DNA of 64,000 bases from JAICQM01 sp963781555 (GCA_963781555.1 CAWAGB010000006.1:62001-126000); one strand, 5' to 3'. Shown: positions 1-9,637, counted from the stretch's first letter. Program-made: numbers and translations. The notes: generated from the letters alone by a model not told the origin.

Positions 1-584
1 CCTCGCGGGGCGAGCTGGGTGGCCTGGCGGCGACGACCTGGATCGCCGCGGCGGCGCTTGACGCGGCCGGCTACGACCCGGTGATCGTCGAGACCGTCGG
101 CGCCGGCCAGTCGGAGGTGGAGGTGGCGCGCCTGGCCGAGACCACGGTGGTGGTCGAGGTGCCGGAGATGGGCGATGAGGTACAGGCAATCAAGGCCGGG
201 CTGCTGGAGGTCGCCGACCTGGTCGTGGTCAACAAGGCCGACCGTCCCGGCGCCGACCGCGCCGCGCGCCAGCTGCGGGCGATGCTCTCCACCGCCGGTG
301 GCCGCGTCGGGCGGACACCGCCGAAGGTGCTGCTCACGACCGCGACGGGAGGGGAGGGCGTGGTGGAGCTGGCTGACGCGGTGGATGCCCATCGGTCAGC
401 CGCTCGCAACCCGGTCGAGGTCCGCGAGCGGGCAGCGAACCAGGTGCGCCGCGCGCTGGCCGACCTGGCGGCTCGCCGGGCAGCCGGCGCCGACAACTGG
501 GAGGAGACCCTGCGTGCGGTCGGCGCTCGCGAGCTGGACCCGCTCACGGCAGCCGAGCGCCTCCTCGACGGTCCGAGCTCCTAG
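1..584 (+). CDS. meaB: MeaB/ArgK-family GTPase, 3' part only
   Basis: The window opens inside this gene; the frame begins at base 3 and leaves about 193 C-terminal residues. They contain the G3-region signature ETVGAGQSE (near residue 30) and the guanine-specificity motif NKAD (near 77), typical of the MeaB/ArgK chaperone GTPases that load and protect adenosylcobalamin-dependent methylmalonyl-CoA mutase. The C-terminal helical arm is present. Family knowledge predicts a mutase gene upstream, outside the window. The acyl-CoA genes downstream fit a role in propionate/odd-chain metabolism. Its stop overlaps the end of the convergent acetyltransferase gene. Confidence 0.9.
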   Translation, partial: SRGELGGLAATTWIAAAALDAAGYDPVIVETVGAGQSEVEVARLAETTVVVEVPEMGDEVQAIKAGLLEVADLVVVNKADRPGADRAARQLRAMLSTAGGRVGRTPPKVLLTTATGGEGVVELADAVDAHRSAARNPVEVRERAANQVRRALADLAARRAAGADNWEETLRAVGARELDPLTAAERLLDGPSS

Positions 585-1066
585 TCGAGGTCCTTGGCCA
601 TCTGGACGGATGTCTCCACGTACCCCAGTGACCGGTACAGGCCGCGCGCGACATCGTTCCCGCCGAAGACGTGAAGCTCAATTCGCCCGACGCCCCGGGT
701 GCGGGCCTCTTCCTCGGCGAGCCACATCGTCATGCGCCCGAGCCCACGACCCTGGTGCTCGGGCAGGATCGAGATGTCGTAGACGAACAGGGCCAATCGC
801 CCGCCGGACGTGCGCTCTGCCAGCCAGAGTCGACCGACCGGCACCCCGTCGGCCTCGACCACGAAGTGCCAGTGGCCGGGCGTTGCCAGGCCCTGTGGCA
901 GCAGGGCGGCGAAGTCGTCATCGGCCTTCTTGAGCGCCGCCTCGCGCGTCTGGCCGCCCTGCTGCTCGATGCCCTCGGCATAGCCCGCCTTCGACGCGAC
1001 GACCATGTCGTCGTACTCGGCATCGGTCAGCGGTCGCAGGCGAACCGTCGGCGTGGTGTCATGCAT
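581..1066 (-). CDS. GNAT-family N-acetyltransferase
   Basis: A 161-residue single-domain GNAT protein. The acetyl-CoA pyrophosphate-binding motif A is seen as ILPEHQGRGLGRMTM (R/Q-x-x-G-x-G/A), followed by the motif B stretch GNDVARGLYRSLGYVE. The substrate cannot be predicted. On the minus strand a CATACT box ends six bases before the ATG, so the mRNA is probably leaderless. The gene converges on meaB, and the stop codons overlap by three bases. Confidence 0.85.
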   Translation of the reverse strand: MHDTTPTVRLRPLTDAEYDDMVVASKAGYAEGIEQQGGQTREAALKKADDDFAALLPQGLATPGHWHFVVEADGVPVGRLWLAERTSGGRLALFVYDISILPEHQGRGLGRMTMWLAEEEARTRGVGRIELHVFGGNDVARGLYRSLGYVETSVQMAKDLD

Positions 1067-1128
1067 GCCCCGAGTATGGCGACCGCCACGCGCCGGGGGG
1101 GCAGCGGCGCTGGTACCCTTCGGCCCCT

Positions 1129-2004
1129 ATGAGCATCCAACGCGTCTACGTCATCGGTGCCGGCCTCATGGGGCACGGCATCGCCCAGGTCGCCGCCGCG
1201 GCCGGCAAGCAGGTCACCCTCGCCGACCGCACCGGCGAGCTCGCCGAGAAGGGAAAGGCACGCATTGCGGGCAACCTGGCCCGCCAGGTGGAGAAGGGCA
1301 AGCTCGACGCGTCCATCGCGGACGAGATCACCGGACGTGTCGTTACCGCGGTCGGCGCCGATGGCGTCGCCGGCCACGACATCGTGATCGAGGCCGTGTT
1401 CGAGGACGAGGCCCTCAAGCGCGAGACGTGGGCGGCCGTGACCGCCGCAGCCGACCCCACCACGATCTTCGCCAGCAACACGAGCAGCATCAGCATCACT
1501 GGCCTCGCGACGGCCACGGACAGACCGGCGCGGTTCATCGGGCTGCACTTCTTTTCGCCCGTGCCGGTGATGAAGCTCATCGAGATCATCCGCGGCCTGG
1601 AGACGGATGACGCCACCTTTGCCGCCTGCCGCGACCTCGCCGGTGAGCTGGGCAAGACCGTCATCGAGTCGAAGGACATGCCCGGCTTCCTCGTCAACCG
1701 CATGCTCGGCCCGTTCATCAACGAGGCGGTCTTCGCGTTGATGGAGTCGACCGGCACGGCCGACGATATCGACACCGGCGCGCGGCTGGGCCTCAACCAT
1801 CCGATGGGGCCGCTCGAGCTCTCCGACTTCATCGGCAACGACGTCATGCTGGGTGTCATGGACGTCCTGTATCGGGGCTTCGGCGACCCGAAGTTCCGCG
1901 CCGCTCCGCTGCTGCGCCAGATGGTCAGCGCCGGCCACCTCGGCCGCAAGACGGGTCGCGGCTTCTACCGCTACGACGAGAAGGGCAACCGGGTCGGCCC
2001 ATGA
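1129..2004 (+). CDS. hbd: 3-hydroxybutyryl-CoA dehydrogenase
   Basis: NAD(P)-dependent oxidation of L-3-hydroxyacyl-CoA to 3-ketoacyl-CoA, in beta-oxidation or butyryl-CoA metabolism. The 291 residues are full length for stand-alone enzymes. The Rossmann motif GAGLMG is at residues 10-15, the catalytic-His segment GLHFFSPV near 139, and the C-terminal domain signature GFLVNRM and NHPMGPLELSDF (Asn near 223) follow. The ATG is nine bases after a TACCCT box, so the leader is very short or absent. The stop overlaps the start of the acyl-CoA dehydrogenase gene (ATGA), indicating translational coupling. Confidence 0.95.
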   Translation: MSIQRVYVIGAGLMGHGIAQVAAAAGKQVTLADRTGELAEKGKARIAGNLARQVEKGKLDASIADEITGRVVTAVGADGVAGHDIVIEAVFEDEALKRETWAAVTAAADPTTIFASNTSSISITGLATATDRPARFIGLHFFSPVPVMKLIEIIRGLETDDATFAACRDLAGELGKTVIESKDMPGFLVNRMLGPFINEAVFALMESTGTADDIDTGARLGLNHPMGPLELSDFIGNDVMLGVMDVLYRGFGDPKFRAAPLLRQMVSAGHLGRKTGRGFYRYDEKGNRVGP

Positions 2005-3179
2005 CCACAGGCGCTGCGCCTCGAGACCCGTTCGCCCTTACCGAGGAGGAGCGAACGGTGCGCGATACGGTGCGCGCGTTCGCCCAAGACCGTCTCGAGC
2101 CGACCGTGGCCCAGCGCGACGAGCAGGAGACCTACGACCGGTCGCTCTTCAGCGGGATGGCAGAGATCGGCCTGGCTGGCCTCCCGTACCCGGAGGAGCA
2201 CGGCGGCGCGGGAATGGGCACCTTTCCGTGGGTCGTCGCCCTCGAGGAAGTCGCGGCGGCCGACATGGGGATGGCAGTTTCGCTGAGCGTCCACATCCTG
2301 GCCCAGCTGCCGATCCTGACCTTCGGGACCCATGAGCAGAAGGACCGCTTCCTGCCGCGCATGACTGCCGGGGAGTGGCTCGGCGCCTTCGCGCTCACCG
2401 AGCCGGGTGCCGGCTCGGATGCCGCCGCGCTTGCGTTGACGGCGCGACGCGACGGCGACGACTACGTCCTGGACGGCACCAAGATCTGGATCACCAACGG
2501 CGCTGACGCGGAGGTGACGGTCCTCTTCGCGACCGTCGACCGCTCGAAGGGTCGCGACGGGATCACCGCCTTCATCGTCGAGCGCGACACCCCGGGCTTC
2601 AGGGTCGGCGGCCACGAACGCAAGATGGGGATCCGCGACACCGTCAGCGCCGAGCTCGTCTTCGAGAGCGCCCGCGTGCCCGCCGCCAACCGGCTGGGCG
2701 AGGAGGGGCAGGGGCTGAAGGTCGCGCTCTCAGCGCTCGGCGCGGGGAGGATCAGCATTGCGGCGTGCTGCGTCGGCCTGTCGCGCGCCGCCCTGGAGCA
2801 CGCCGTCCGCTACGCGGCGGAGCGGAGGCAGTTCGGCCGCCCGATCGCCGACCAGGAGATGATCCAGGCCCTCCTGGCGGAGATGGCTGCGGGGGTGGAG
2901 GCGGCGCGGCTGCTCACCTGGCGCGCCGCCCGGCTCCGCGACGCCGGCCAGCCCATCAACGCCGCGTCGAGCATGGCCAAGTGGATCGCGTCCGACACCG
3001 CGATGCGGGTCACCACCGATGCCGTGCAGGTCTACGGTGGCGCCGGCTACAGCCGCGACAACCCGGTCGAGCGATTCATGCGCGACGCAAAGGGAGCCCA
3101 GATCTACGAGGGCACGAACCAGATCCATCGCCTGATCATTGCCCAGCACCTGATCGAGACGAGCCGCCGCGACGGCTGA
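2001..3179 (+). CDS. acyl-CoA dehydrogenase, short/medium-chain type
   Basis: FAD-dependent alpha,beta-dehydrogenation of acyl-CoA, passing electrons to ETF. At 392 residues it has the usual length. FAD-contact signatures AFALTEPGAGSDA and KIWITNGADAE are present, and the catalytic base is the Glu of YEGTNQIHRL near residue 368, the position used by short- and medium-chain enzymes. It starts inside the stop codon of hbd and is followed 15 bases later by the acyl-CoA ligase gene: one operon for fatty-acid activation and oxidation. Chain-length preference cannot be read from sequence. Confidence 0.94.
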   Translation: MTTGAAPRDPFALTEEERTVRDTVRAFAQDRLEPTVAQRDEQETYDRSLFSGMAEIGLAGLPYPEEHGGAGMGTFPWVVALEEVAAADMGMAVSLSVHILAQLPILTFGTHEQKDRFLPRMTAGEWLGAFALTEPGAGSDAAALALTARRDGDDYVLDGTKIWITNGADAEVTVLFATVDRSKGRDGITAFIVERDTPGFRVGGHERKMGIRDTVSAELVFESARVPAANRLGEEGQGLKVALSALGAGRISIAACCVGLSRAALEHAVRYAAERRQFGRPIADQEMIQALLAEMAAGVEAARLLTWRAARLRDAGQPINAASSMAKWIASDTAMRVTTDAVQVYGGAGYSRDNPVERFMRDAKGAQIYEGTNQIHRLIIAQHLIETSRRDG

Positions 3180-3194
3180 GGAGACGGACGCACC

Positions 3195-5129
3195 ATGGCC
3201 ACCACGACCGAGCGCCCGATGACCCCGGGCGGCCGCAGCATCACCGACATCGAGCCGCTCACCATCCCCGACGAGTTCCGCGCACGGAACCTGGTCGACG
3301 TGGTGCACCGCAGCGTCGAGCGCTACCCGGACAAGGAGGCGCTCCGCTGGAAGCTGCCGAAGTCCAAGCGCCATGCGGATGGGGCCGCGGAGGAGGACGT
3401 CGTCAAGTGGACGAGCACCACCTACCGCGAGACGTGGCGCTGGATCACGGAGGTGGCACTGGGCCTCAAGCACCTGGGCATAGCCGATGGGGACCGGGTC
3501 TGCATCATGAGCCGCACGCGCCCCGCGTGGCTGGTGTGCGACCTGGCGGCCCTCTCGCTGGGCGCCGTGACCTGTCCGATCTACCCATCGGTCGAGGCCG
3601 ACCAGGCGGCGTTCATCATCAACAACGTGGGGGCCCGGCTCGTGTTCGTCGAGAACGCACAGCAGGCGGCCAAGATCGTGGCCGTCCGCGAGCAATGCCC
3701 GACCCTGCAGCACATGATCGTCATCGACGACCGCGGCAAGGTCCCCGACTGGGCTGGCTCGCTGGACAACATCTTCGACCTCGCCAATGCCGACGTGGGC
3801 GAGGTCCGCGAATGGACCGATACGTGGCGCGGCTTCACCCGCGACAAGGTCGGCACCATCGTCCACACGTCGGGCACCACCGCCAACCCCAAAGGCGTCG
3901 TGCTGACCCACGGCAACGTGCTGCACAACTTCGAGTCCGGCATCCAGGCGGTCGATTTCAACGAGAACGACCTGTTCCTGTCGTTCCTGCCGCTGTCGCA
4001 CATGACCGAGCGCGCGGCCGGCCAGTTCGTGCCGCTCGGCCGCGGCTGCACCATCGCATACGCCGAACCGATGATCGAGCGGCTGGCGGCAAACATGGCC
4101 GAGGTCAAGCCCACCGTGATGGTCGCGGTGCCGCGCCTTTACGAGCGCCTCTACGCCCGCGTCACCGCCACCGTCGAGGCGGGGCCGCCGCTGCGCCAGA
4201 AGATCTTCGGCTGGGCGCTCGGGCTGGGGCGCCAGAAGTACGCCAACCACGTCGCCGGGACGGTGGACTCCCCCTGGCTCAGGCTGCAGCTCACCATCGC
4301 CGACAGGCTCGTCTTCAAGAAGATCAAGGAGCGCACCGGCGGCCGCGTCCGCTACTTCGTCTCAGGTGGCGCGCCGCTCGCCCAGGAGGTGGGGGAGTTC
4401 TTCGCCGCCATGGGCATGCTGATCCTGGAGGGCTACGGACTCACCGAGACGGCGCCGCTGCTCTCCATCAATCGGCCCACCGAATACAAGTTCGGAACCG
4501 TTGGACGTCCCGTTGCCGAAACCCAGGTGCGCGTCGACCCCGCCACCGGGGAGCTGCAGGCCAAGGGCCCCCAGGTCATGCAGGGCTACCTCAATGAGCC
4601 GGAGGAAACGGCCCGCGTCCTCGATCCCGACGGCTGGTTCCACACCGGCGATATCGGCGAGATCGACGAGGCGGGGCGCCTGCGCATCACCGACCGGCTC
4701 AAGAACATCCTCGTGCTGGCCAACGGCAAGAACGTGGCGCCCGCGCCGATGGAGATCGCGATGCTCACCAGCAAGTACATCGCGCAGGTCGTGGTACTCG
4801 GCGACAACCAGCCGTACACCGGGGCGCTCATCGTCCCGGACTTCGAGACGCTCGGCGAGTGGGCGGCGGCCAACGGCCTCGCGGAGATGCCGCCGGACCA
4901 GCTGGTGAAGGAGCGATCGGTCATCAAGCTCATCGAGGGCGAGGTCAAGCGCACCCTCGACCCCTTCGCGATCTACGAGCGGCCGCGACGCATCGCCCTG
5001 CTGCCGGCGCTCCTGACCGAGGAGGCCGGCGAGATCACCCCGTCGCTGAAGATCAAGGTTCGGGTCATCAAGGACCGCTACGCAGACCGCATCGCCTACC
5101 TCTTCGACGAGGCCGACGCCAAGGACTGA
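3195..5129 (+). CDS. fadD: long-chain acyl-CoA synthetase (AMP-forming)
   Basis: ATP-dependent fatty acyl-CoA ligase, 644 residues, close to the eukaryote-like FAA1/long-chain group. The AMP-binding P-loop-like motif is VHTSGTTANPKG near residue 224, with GYGLTETAP near 414, the hinge segment GWFHTGDIGEIDEAG and DRLKNILVLANGKNVAP after it. The adenylation lysine is expected within GEITPSLKIK near residue 612. A GGAGACGGACG stretch before the ATG is a modest ribosome site. It belongs with the preceding hbd and acyl-CoA dehydrogenase genes. Confidence 0.94.
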   Translation: MATTTERPMTPGGRSITDIEPLTIPDEFRARNLVDVVHRSVERYPDKEALRWKLPKSKRHADGAAEEDVVKWTSTTYRETWRWITEVALGLKHLGIADGDRVCIMSRTRPAWLVCDLAALSLGAVTCPIYPSVEADQAAFIINNVGARLVFVENAQQAAKIVAVREQCPTLQHMIVIDDRGKVPDWAGSLDNIFDLANADVGEVREWTDTWRGFTRDKVGTIVHTSGTTANPKGVVLTHGNVLHNFESGIQAVDFNENDLFLSFLPLSHMTERAAGQFVPLGRGCTIAYAEPMIERLAANMAEVKPTVMVAVPRLYERLYARVTATVEAGPPLRQKIFGWALGLGRQKYANHVAGTVDSPWLRLQLTIADRLVFKKIKERTGGRVRYFVSGGAPLAQEVGEFFAAMGMLILEGYGLTETAPLLSINRPTEYKFGTVGRPVAETQVRVDPATGELQAKGPQVMQGYLNEPEETARVLDPDGWFHTGDIGEIDEAGRLRITDRLKNILVLANGKNVAPAPMEIAMLTSKYIAQVVVLGDNQPYTGALIVPDFETLGEWAAANGLAEMPPDQLVKERSVIKLIEGEVKRTLDPFAIYERPRRIALLPALLTEEAGEITPSLKIKVRVIKDRYADRIAYLFDEADAKD

Positions 5130-5193
5130 CCGATACATCGAACGGACTGGGCGTGGCGCGCACTCGGGGCGCGTTATGTCCGATAGATCGAAC
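5130..5193. promoter_or_regulatory. paired CGATNNATCG motifs upstream of thiolase
   Basis: Two near-identical 14-mers, CCGATACATCGAAC (5130-5143) and CCGATAGATCGAAC (5180-5193), begin exactly 50 bp apart. Each contains the inverted repeat CGAT-NN-ATCG. The second lies just upstream of the -35 position expected for the TAAGAT box at 5219-5224. Spacing of about five helical turns fits two operators for one dimeric regulator, perhaps a fatty-acid regulator; that is inference only. Confidence 0.35.
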
Positions 5194-5230
5194 ACGGAGG
5201 CGTGGGTCGCCTCGCCGCTAAGATGGGGGC

Positions 5231-6423
5231 ATGCGTGACGTCTTCATCCTCTCCGCCGCCCGGACGCCCATCGGCAAGTTCGGCGGCGGCCTTGCCACCA
5301 CTCCTGCCACCGAGCTTGGCGCGACTGCCATTCGCGCCGCCGTCGAGCGATCGGGGATCGACCCCGCCACCGTCGACGAGGCGATCATGGGCCAGGTCAT
5401 CCAGGCCGGCGCCGGCCAGGCCCCCGCGCGCCAGGCGGCGCTGAAGGGCGGGCTGCCGGACGGCGTCAGCGCCACCACCATCAACAAGGTCTGCGGCTCC
5501 GGTCTGAAGGCGGTGATGCTCGGCGCGGCCGCCATCCGCGCCGGTGACGCGAACGTCATCGTGGCCGGCGGGATGGAGAACATGAACCTGCGGCCCGTAC
5601 CTGCTGCCGGGTGCGCGCGCCGGGTATCGGCTCGGCAACCAGACCGTGGTCGACAGCACCGTCCATGACGGGCTGTGGTGCTCGAGCTGCGACGTTCACA
5701 TGGGCATCCACGCCGAGCGGGTGGCCGCCAAGCACGACGTGACCCGCGAGGCGCAGGACGCCTTCGCGCTTCGTTCTCACGAGCGTGCGCTGGCTGCCAT
5801 CGACAGCGGCGCCTTCGATGCCGAGCTCGTGCCCGTGACGGTCGCCGGCAAGAAGGGACCGGAGCAGGTCAGCGTGGACGAGAACCCGCGCCGCGACTCC
5901 TCGGCCGAGGCGCTCGCTCGCCTCAAGCCAGCCTTCCAGCCGGACGGTGGCACGGTCACTGCGGGCAACGCGCCGGGCATCACCGATGGCGCGGCGGCGC
6001 TGGTGATCGCCGCCGAGGATGCGCTGGACGGCATCGACTCCGCTCGCCCGCATCACTGGCTACGCGCAGGCGGACGTCGCGCCCGAGTGGCTGTTCGAGG
6101 CACCCATCCACGGCGTGCGCCGCCTGGTCGAGAGGGTCGGTGGCAGCATCGACGACTTCGACCTGATCGAGATCAACGAGGCGTTCGCCGCGCAGGTGCT
6201 GGCCGATGGCAACGAGCTCGGCTTCGACTGGGACAGGGTCAACGTCAACGGCGGGGCCATCGCGCTCGGCCACCCCATCGGCGCCTCCGGGGCGCGGGTC
6301 CTGACCACGCTGATCCACGCGTTGCGCGCCCGGGGCGGGCGCAAGGGACTCGCGACCCTCTGCCTGGGCGGCGGGGGAGCGGTGGCGATGGCGGTCGAGC
6401 TCGTCGGCGGGACTCGCGGGTGA
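5231..6423 (+). CDS. atoB: acetyl-CoA C-acetyltransferase (thiolase), frameshifted twice
   Basis: Thiolytic cleavage or condensation of acetoacetyl-CoA; last step of the upstream beta-oxidation set. The active-site Cys lies in NKVCGSGLKA near residue 88, and the C-terminal signatures GHPIGASGARV and CLGGGGAVAM are intact. The reading frame breaks near 5591 (after MENMNL) and near 6039 (after ALDGID); each is repaired by removing one base, which restores normal thiolase sequence. A TAAGAT box ends six bases before the ATG, suggesting a leaderless mRNA. Either assembly errors or a recently broken gene. Confidence 0.85.
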
Positions 6424-6565
6424 GCCATCGGTACCGGTGACGGCATGGGCCGCTACGCTAGACTCTGAAACCGTCCGCGATCTTGGCCTGCCTCCGCCCG
6501 GAAACCACGAGGGCGTGCAGAGGCGCCGGGTCGCCAGATGACTCTTGAGGAGGCATTTCCGGCTT

Positions 6566-7836
6566 ATGGCCAGCAAGCAACCGGTCGCCGAGGCGTCGAA
6601 CATCTGGGCGGTCGCCCAGCAGCAGTTCGACCACGCGGCTGACAAGCTCGACCTCGACGACGGCATGCGCCGCGTGCTGCGCGTCCCGCAGCGCGAGCTG
6701 ACCGTCAACTTCCCGGTGACGATGGACGACGGCAGCGTCCGCGTCTTCACCGGCTACCGCGTCCAGCACAACGTCAGCCGCGGCCCCGCCAAGGGCGGCA
6801 TCCGCTACCACCAGGACGTGAGCATCGACGAGGTCACGCGCGCTCGCCATGTGGATGACCTGGAAGTGCGCCGTGGTCAACATTCCCTACGGCGGCGGCA
6901 AGGGCGGCGTCATCGTCGATCCCAAGAAGCTGTCGATCCGCGAGGTGGAGGGCCTGACCCGCCGCTTCACCACCGAGCTCGAGCCCGCTCATCGGTCCCG
7001 ACCGCGACATCCCCGCTCCGGACGTCAACACGAATGCGCAGACGATGGCCTGGATCATGGACACCTACTCCATGCACCACGGATACACGATCAGCGGCGT
7101 GGTCACCGGCAAGCCGATCTCGATCGGCGGATCGCTGGGCCGGAACGAGGCCACGGCGCGCGGCGCCGTCTTCACCCTGCAGCGCTGGGCGGCGACGACC
7201 GGCACGCCGCTCCAGGGAGCGCGCGTCGCGATCCAGGGCTACGGCAACGCCGGCAGCATCGCCGCCACCCTGCTGGCCGCCGAGGGCGCGCTGATCGTCG
7301 CGGTGAGCGACTCGCAGGGCGGAATCCATGACCCCTCCGGCCTCGACCCGGCCAAGGTGAGTGCCTGGAAGGCGGAGCACGGCACCGTGGTCGGCTATCC
7401 GCGCGCCACCGAGGTGACGAACCAGGAGATCCTGGAGATCGACTGCGACATCCTGGTGCCGGCGGCGCTCGAGAACCAGATCACCCGCCACAACGCGCCA
7501 CGCATCAAGGCCAAGGTCGTCGCCGAGGCGGCCAACGGGCCCACCAACCCCGAGGCGGACGAGATCCTCTTCGAGCGTGGCGTGTTCATGATCCCCGACA
7601 TCCTCTGCAACGCCGGCGGCGTCACCGTCAGCTACTTCGAGTGGGTGCAGGACATGCAGAGCTTCTTCTGGACCGAGGACCGGATCAACGAGAGCCTGCA
7701 CGAGATCATGGATCGCGCCTTCGAGGCGGTGCACACCATGGCGGCCCGCCACGAGGTCGACATGCGCACCGCCGCCTACATGGTCGCCGTGGCCCGGGTC
7801 GCCGAGGCGACCACGCTGCGCGGCCTCTACCCCTAA
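6566..7836 (+). CDS. gdhA: glutamate dehydrogenase (Glu/Leu/Phe/Val family), frameshifted twice
   Basis: NAD(P)-dependent interconversion of glutamate and 2-oxoglutarate plus ammonia. The ATG at 6566 follows GAGGAGG (6547-6553). Signatures: AKGGIRYH, the catalytic-lysine region WKCAVVNIPYGGGKGG, DIPAPDVNT, the Rossmann stretch AIQGYGNAGS and NAGGVTVSYFEWVQ. The frame breaks near 6835 (after DEV) and near 6986 (after ELEP); in both, one extra base separates two perfectly conserved halves. Upstream, TAGACTCTGAAAC (6459-6471) resembles the promoter region of the tadA homologue. A strong hairpin terminator follows. Confidence 0.88.
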
Positions 7837-7845
7837 GCACCCTCC

Positions 7846-7890
7846 GACCGATGCGGGCGCCCCACCCGGGGCGCCCGTTACGCATCGGTC
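7846..7890. terminator. nested hairpin after gdhA
   Basis: Outer arms GACCGATGCG (7846-7855) and CGCATCGGTC (7881-7890) are perfectly complementary; inner arms GGGCGCCCC and GGGGCGCCC form a second GC stem. No T-tract follows. The outer arms are copies of the over-represented GACCGATG octamer. Confidence 0.7.
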
Positions 7891-7912
7891 CATGGAAAGG
7901 CCGGGCTGACCG

Positions 7913-8521
7913 ATGCTCGATCACGAAGAGCGATTCCTCTTCCGCGAAGAGATTCTGAACCTGGCCAACGCGCTCGCGGACGTGAACGCCCTCGACAACG
8001 TCGAGGACCTGCTCGCCGAGGTGACCACCTCGCCGCGCTTCGACTCGGACGTCTTCACCCTCGAGCGCTCGCTGCAGGTGATGCTCGGCGGCCGCGCCGG
8101 CTCGACCCTCGTCGGGCTGCTGACCGTCGACCGCGAGGTGTTCGAGGAGGTGGGGGAGATGGGCCTGCCGCCCGAGGTGCAGGAGCGCATCGTGGGTTGG
8201 CGCGCGCGCTTCGGACTGGCGATCGACAACGCGCTCAACTTTCTGAATAACCCGGACGGCATTCAGGGCCACAATTTCGGCACCCAGATCTCGCACGGTG
8301 AGTCGGGGACCACCCTGCAGGGGCGCCTCACCCTGGTCCGTTACAACAACGAGCCGCAGTTCTTCATCGCCGACGCCGAGGTGCTGCTGGCGATGGCGGC
8401 CGACATGATGGAGCGGCTGGGGGAGCATCTCGCGCCGGACATGCTGGAAGCGGACCTCGTGGCCCGGCTCCGAGAGGCGGTGGAGCTCGTCGGGCGCCGC
8501 AGCACCGTCGCCCGGGGGTGA
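7913..8521 (+). CDS. conserved-looking protein of unknown function (202 aa)
   Basis: I do not recognise this family. It is soluble, acidic and mostly helical, with no signal peptide, cysteine motif or P-loop. Notable stretches are FLFREEILNLANALADV at the N terminus and the polar central segment GIQGHNFGTQISHGESG. The GTG start of the next gene overlaps its stop codon, so it is very probably co-translated with the BioD/DRTGG protein and may act with it. Its start codon lies within a GACCGATG octamer. Confidence 0.6.
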   Translation: MLDHEERFLFREEILNLANALADVNALDNVEDLLAEVTTSPRFDSDVFTLERSLQVMLGGRAGSTLVGLLTVDREVFEEVGEMGLPPEVQERIVGWRARFGLAIDNALNFLNNPDGIQGHNFGTQISHGESGTTLQGRLTLVRYNNEPQFFIADAEVLLAMAADMMERLGEHLAPDMLEADLVARLREAVELVGRRSTVARG

Positions 8522-9606
8522 CGCGCCGCATCTTCCTGGCCGCCACCGGCCAGAACCGCGGCAAGACGACTACGAGCCTGGGGCTGATCGCTGCGTTCCG
8601 CAACTCGGGTCACGCATTGGGCTTCATGAAGCCGGTCGGGCAGCGGACGCTGATGGTGAAGGGGATCCGCGCCGACGAGGACGCGGTGCTCATGCAGGAG
8701 GTCTTCGATCTCCCCGATGCGCTTAACGACATGAGCCCGGTGACCCTGCCGCGCCACTTCACGACCGACTACGTCATGGGGCGTATCGGCGACGACCTCG
8801 GTGCGCAGGTCACGGCGGCCTACGAGCGCGTGGCAGTCGACAAGGACCTCGTCGTCATCGAGGGCACCGGCCACGCTGGCGTCGGCGCCGTGGTGGGGCT
8901 CTCCAACGCGCGCGCCGCGGAGCTCCTCGACGCATCGGTGGTGGTGGTCAGCGAGGGGGGCGTCGGACGTCCGATCGACGAGATCGCGCTCAACGTGGCC
9001 CTGTTCGCGCGCCACGGCGTGCGGGTGGTGGGCGCCGTGGTCAACAAGGTCGACATCGCCGGTCGCCCGGAGCTGCCGGAGATCCTCGAGCGCGGCCTGG
9101 CGCAGCAGGGGGTGCCGCTGCTCGGCTGCATCGGCTTCTCCGAGTTCCTCGCCCATCCCTCGCTTGAGCTCATCGACACGCACCTGGATGGCGAGCTGCT
9201 GGCGGGGGAGGCGGCGCCGAACCGGATCATCGGCCAGGTCGCCATCGGCGCGATGCGCGCCGACCATGCGATGGGGCTCCTACGAGATCGGACCCTCCTC
9301 ATCACGCCCGGCGATCGGGAGGATCTGCTGCGTGCAGCGGCGGAGGCGAATCTGGCGTCGCCGGAGCGGCCGCGCGTCACCGGGATCGTGGTCACCGGTG
9401 GCTTCCGTCCCAGCGACGGGGTGCTCGCCGACCTGCGGGCGGCGGACACCTTCACCTTTCTCGTGGACAGCGACACGTATCGCACCGCTCGCGCGGTCGA
9501 CGACATCCTGGTGAAGACGCATCCGTCAGACACGGAGAAGATCGCGACGATCATCGACCTGGTGGGTCGTGCGCTCGACGTCGACGCGCTGGTGGAGCGC
9601 CTCTGA
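8518..9606 (+). CDS. AAA/BioD-like P-loop protein with DRTGG domain
   Basis: 362 residues with a GTG start overlapping the previous stop. The N-terminal half is a BioD/phosphotransacetylase-N-like P-loop NTPase (ATGQNRGKTTTSL at residues 8-20, GFMKPVGQR, VIEGTGHAGVG, VVNKVD). The C-terminal half resembles the DRTGG domain found in the regulatory part of phosphotransacetylases. There is no PTA catalytic domain. Such proteins are thought to sense nucleotide or acetyl-CoA status, but the function of this stand-alone version is unknown. A perfect 12-bp hairpin follows the gene. Confidence 0.8.
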   Translation: MTRRIFLAATGQNRGKTTTSLGLIAAFRNSGHALGFMKPVGQRTLMVKGIRADEDAVLMQEVFDLPDALNDMSPVTLPRHFTTDYVMGRIGDDLGAQVTAAYERVAVDKDLVVIEGTGHAGVGAVVGLSNARAAELLDASVVVVSEGGVGRPIDEIALNVALFARHGVRVVGAVVNKVDIAGRPELPEILERGLAQQGVPLLGCIGFSEFLAHPSLELIDTHLDGELLAGEAAPNRIIGQVAIGAMRADHAMGLLRDRTLLITPGDREDLLRAAAEANLASPERPRVTGIVVTGGFRPSDGVLADLRAADTFTFLVDSDTYRTARAVDDILVKTHPSDTEKIATIIDLVGRALDVDALVERL

Positions 9607-9637
9607 GCGTCGCACGACCGCGGCTGGGGCATGAGGA

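Noticed and set aside
2730..4250. A 500-codon antisense frame across the acyl-CoA dehydrogenase and ligase genes
   Set aside because: Shadow of conserved genes; composition is Arg/Val/Asp-rich without domain signals.
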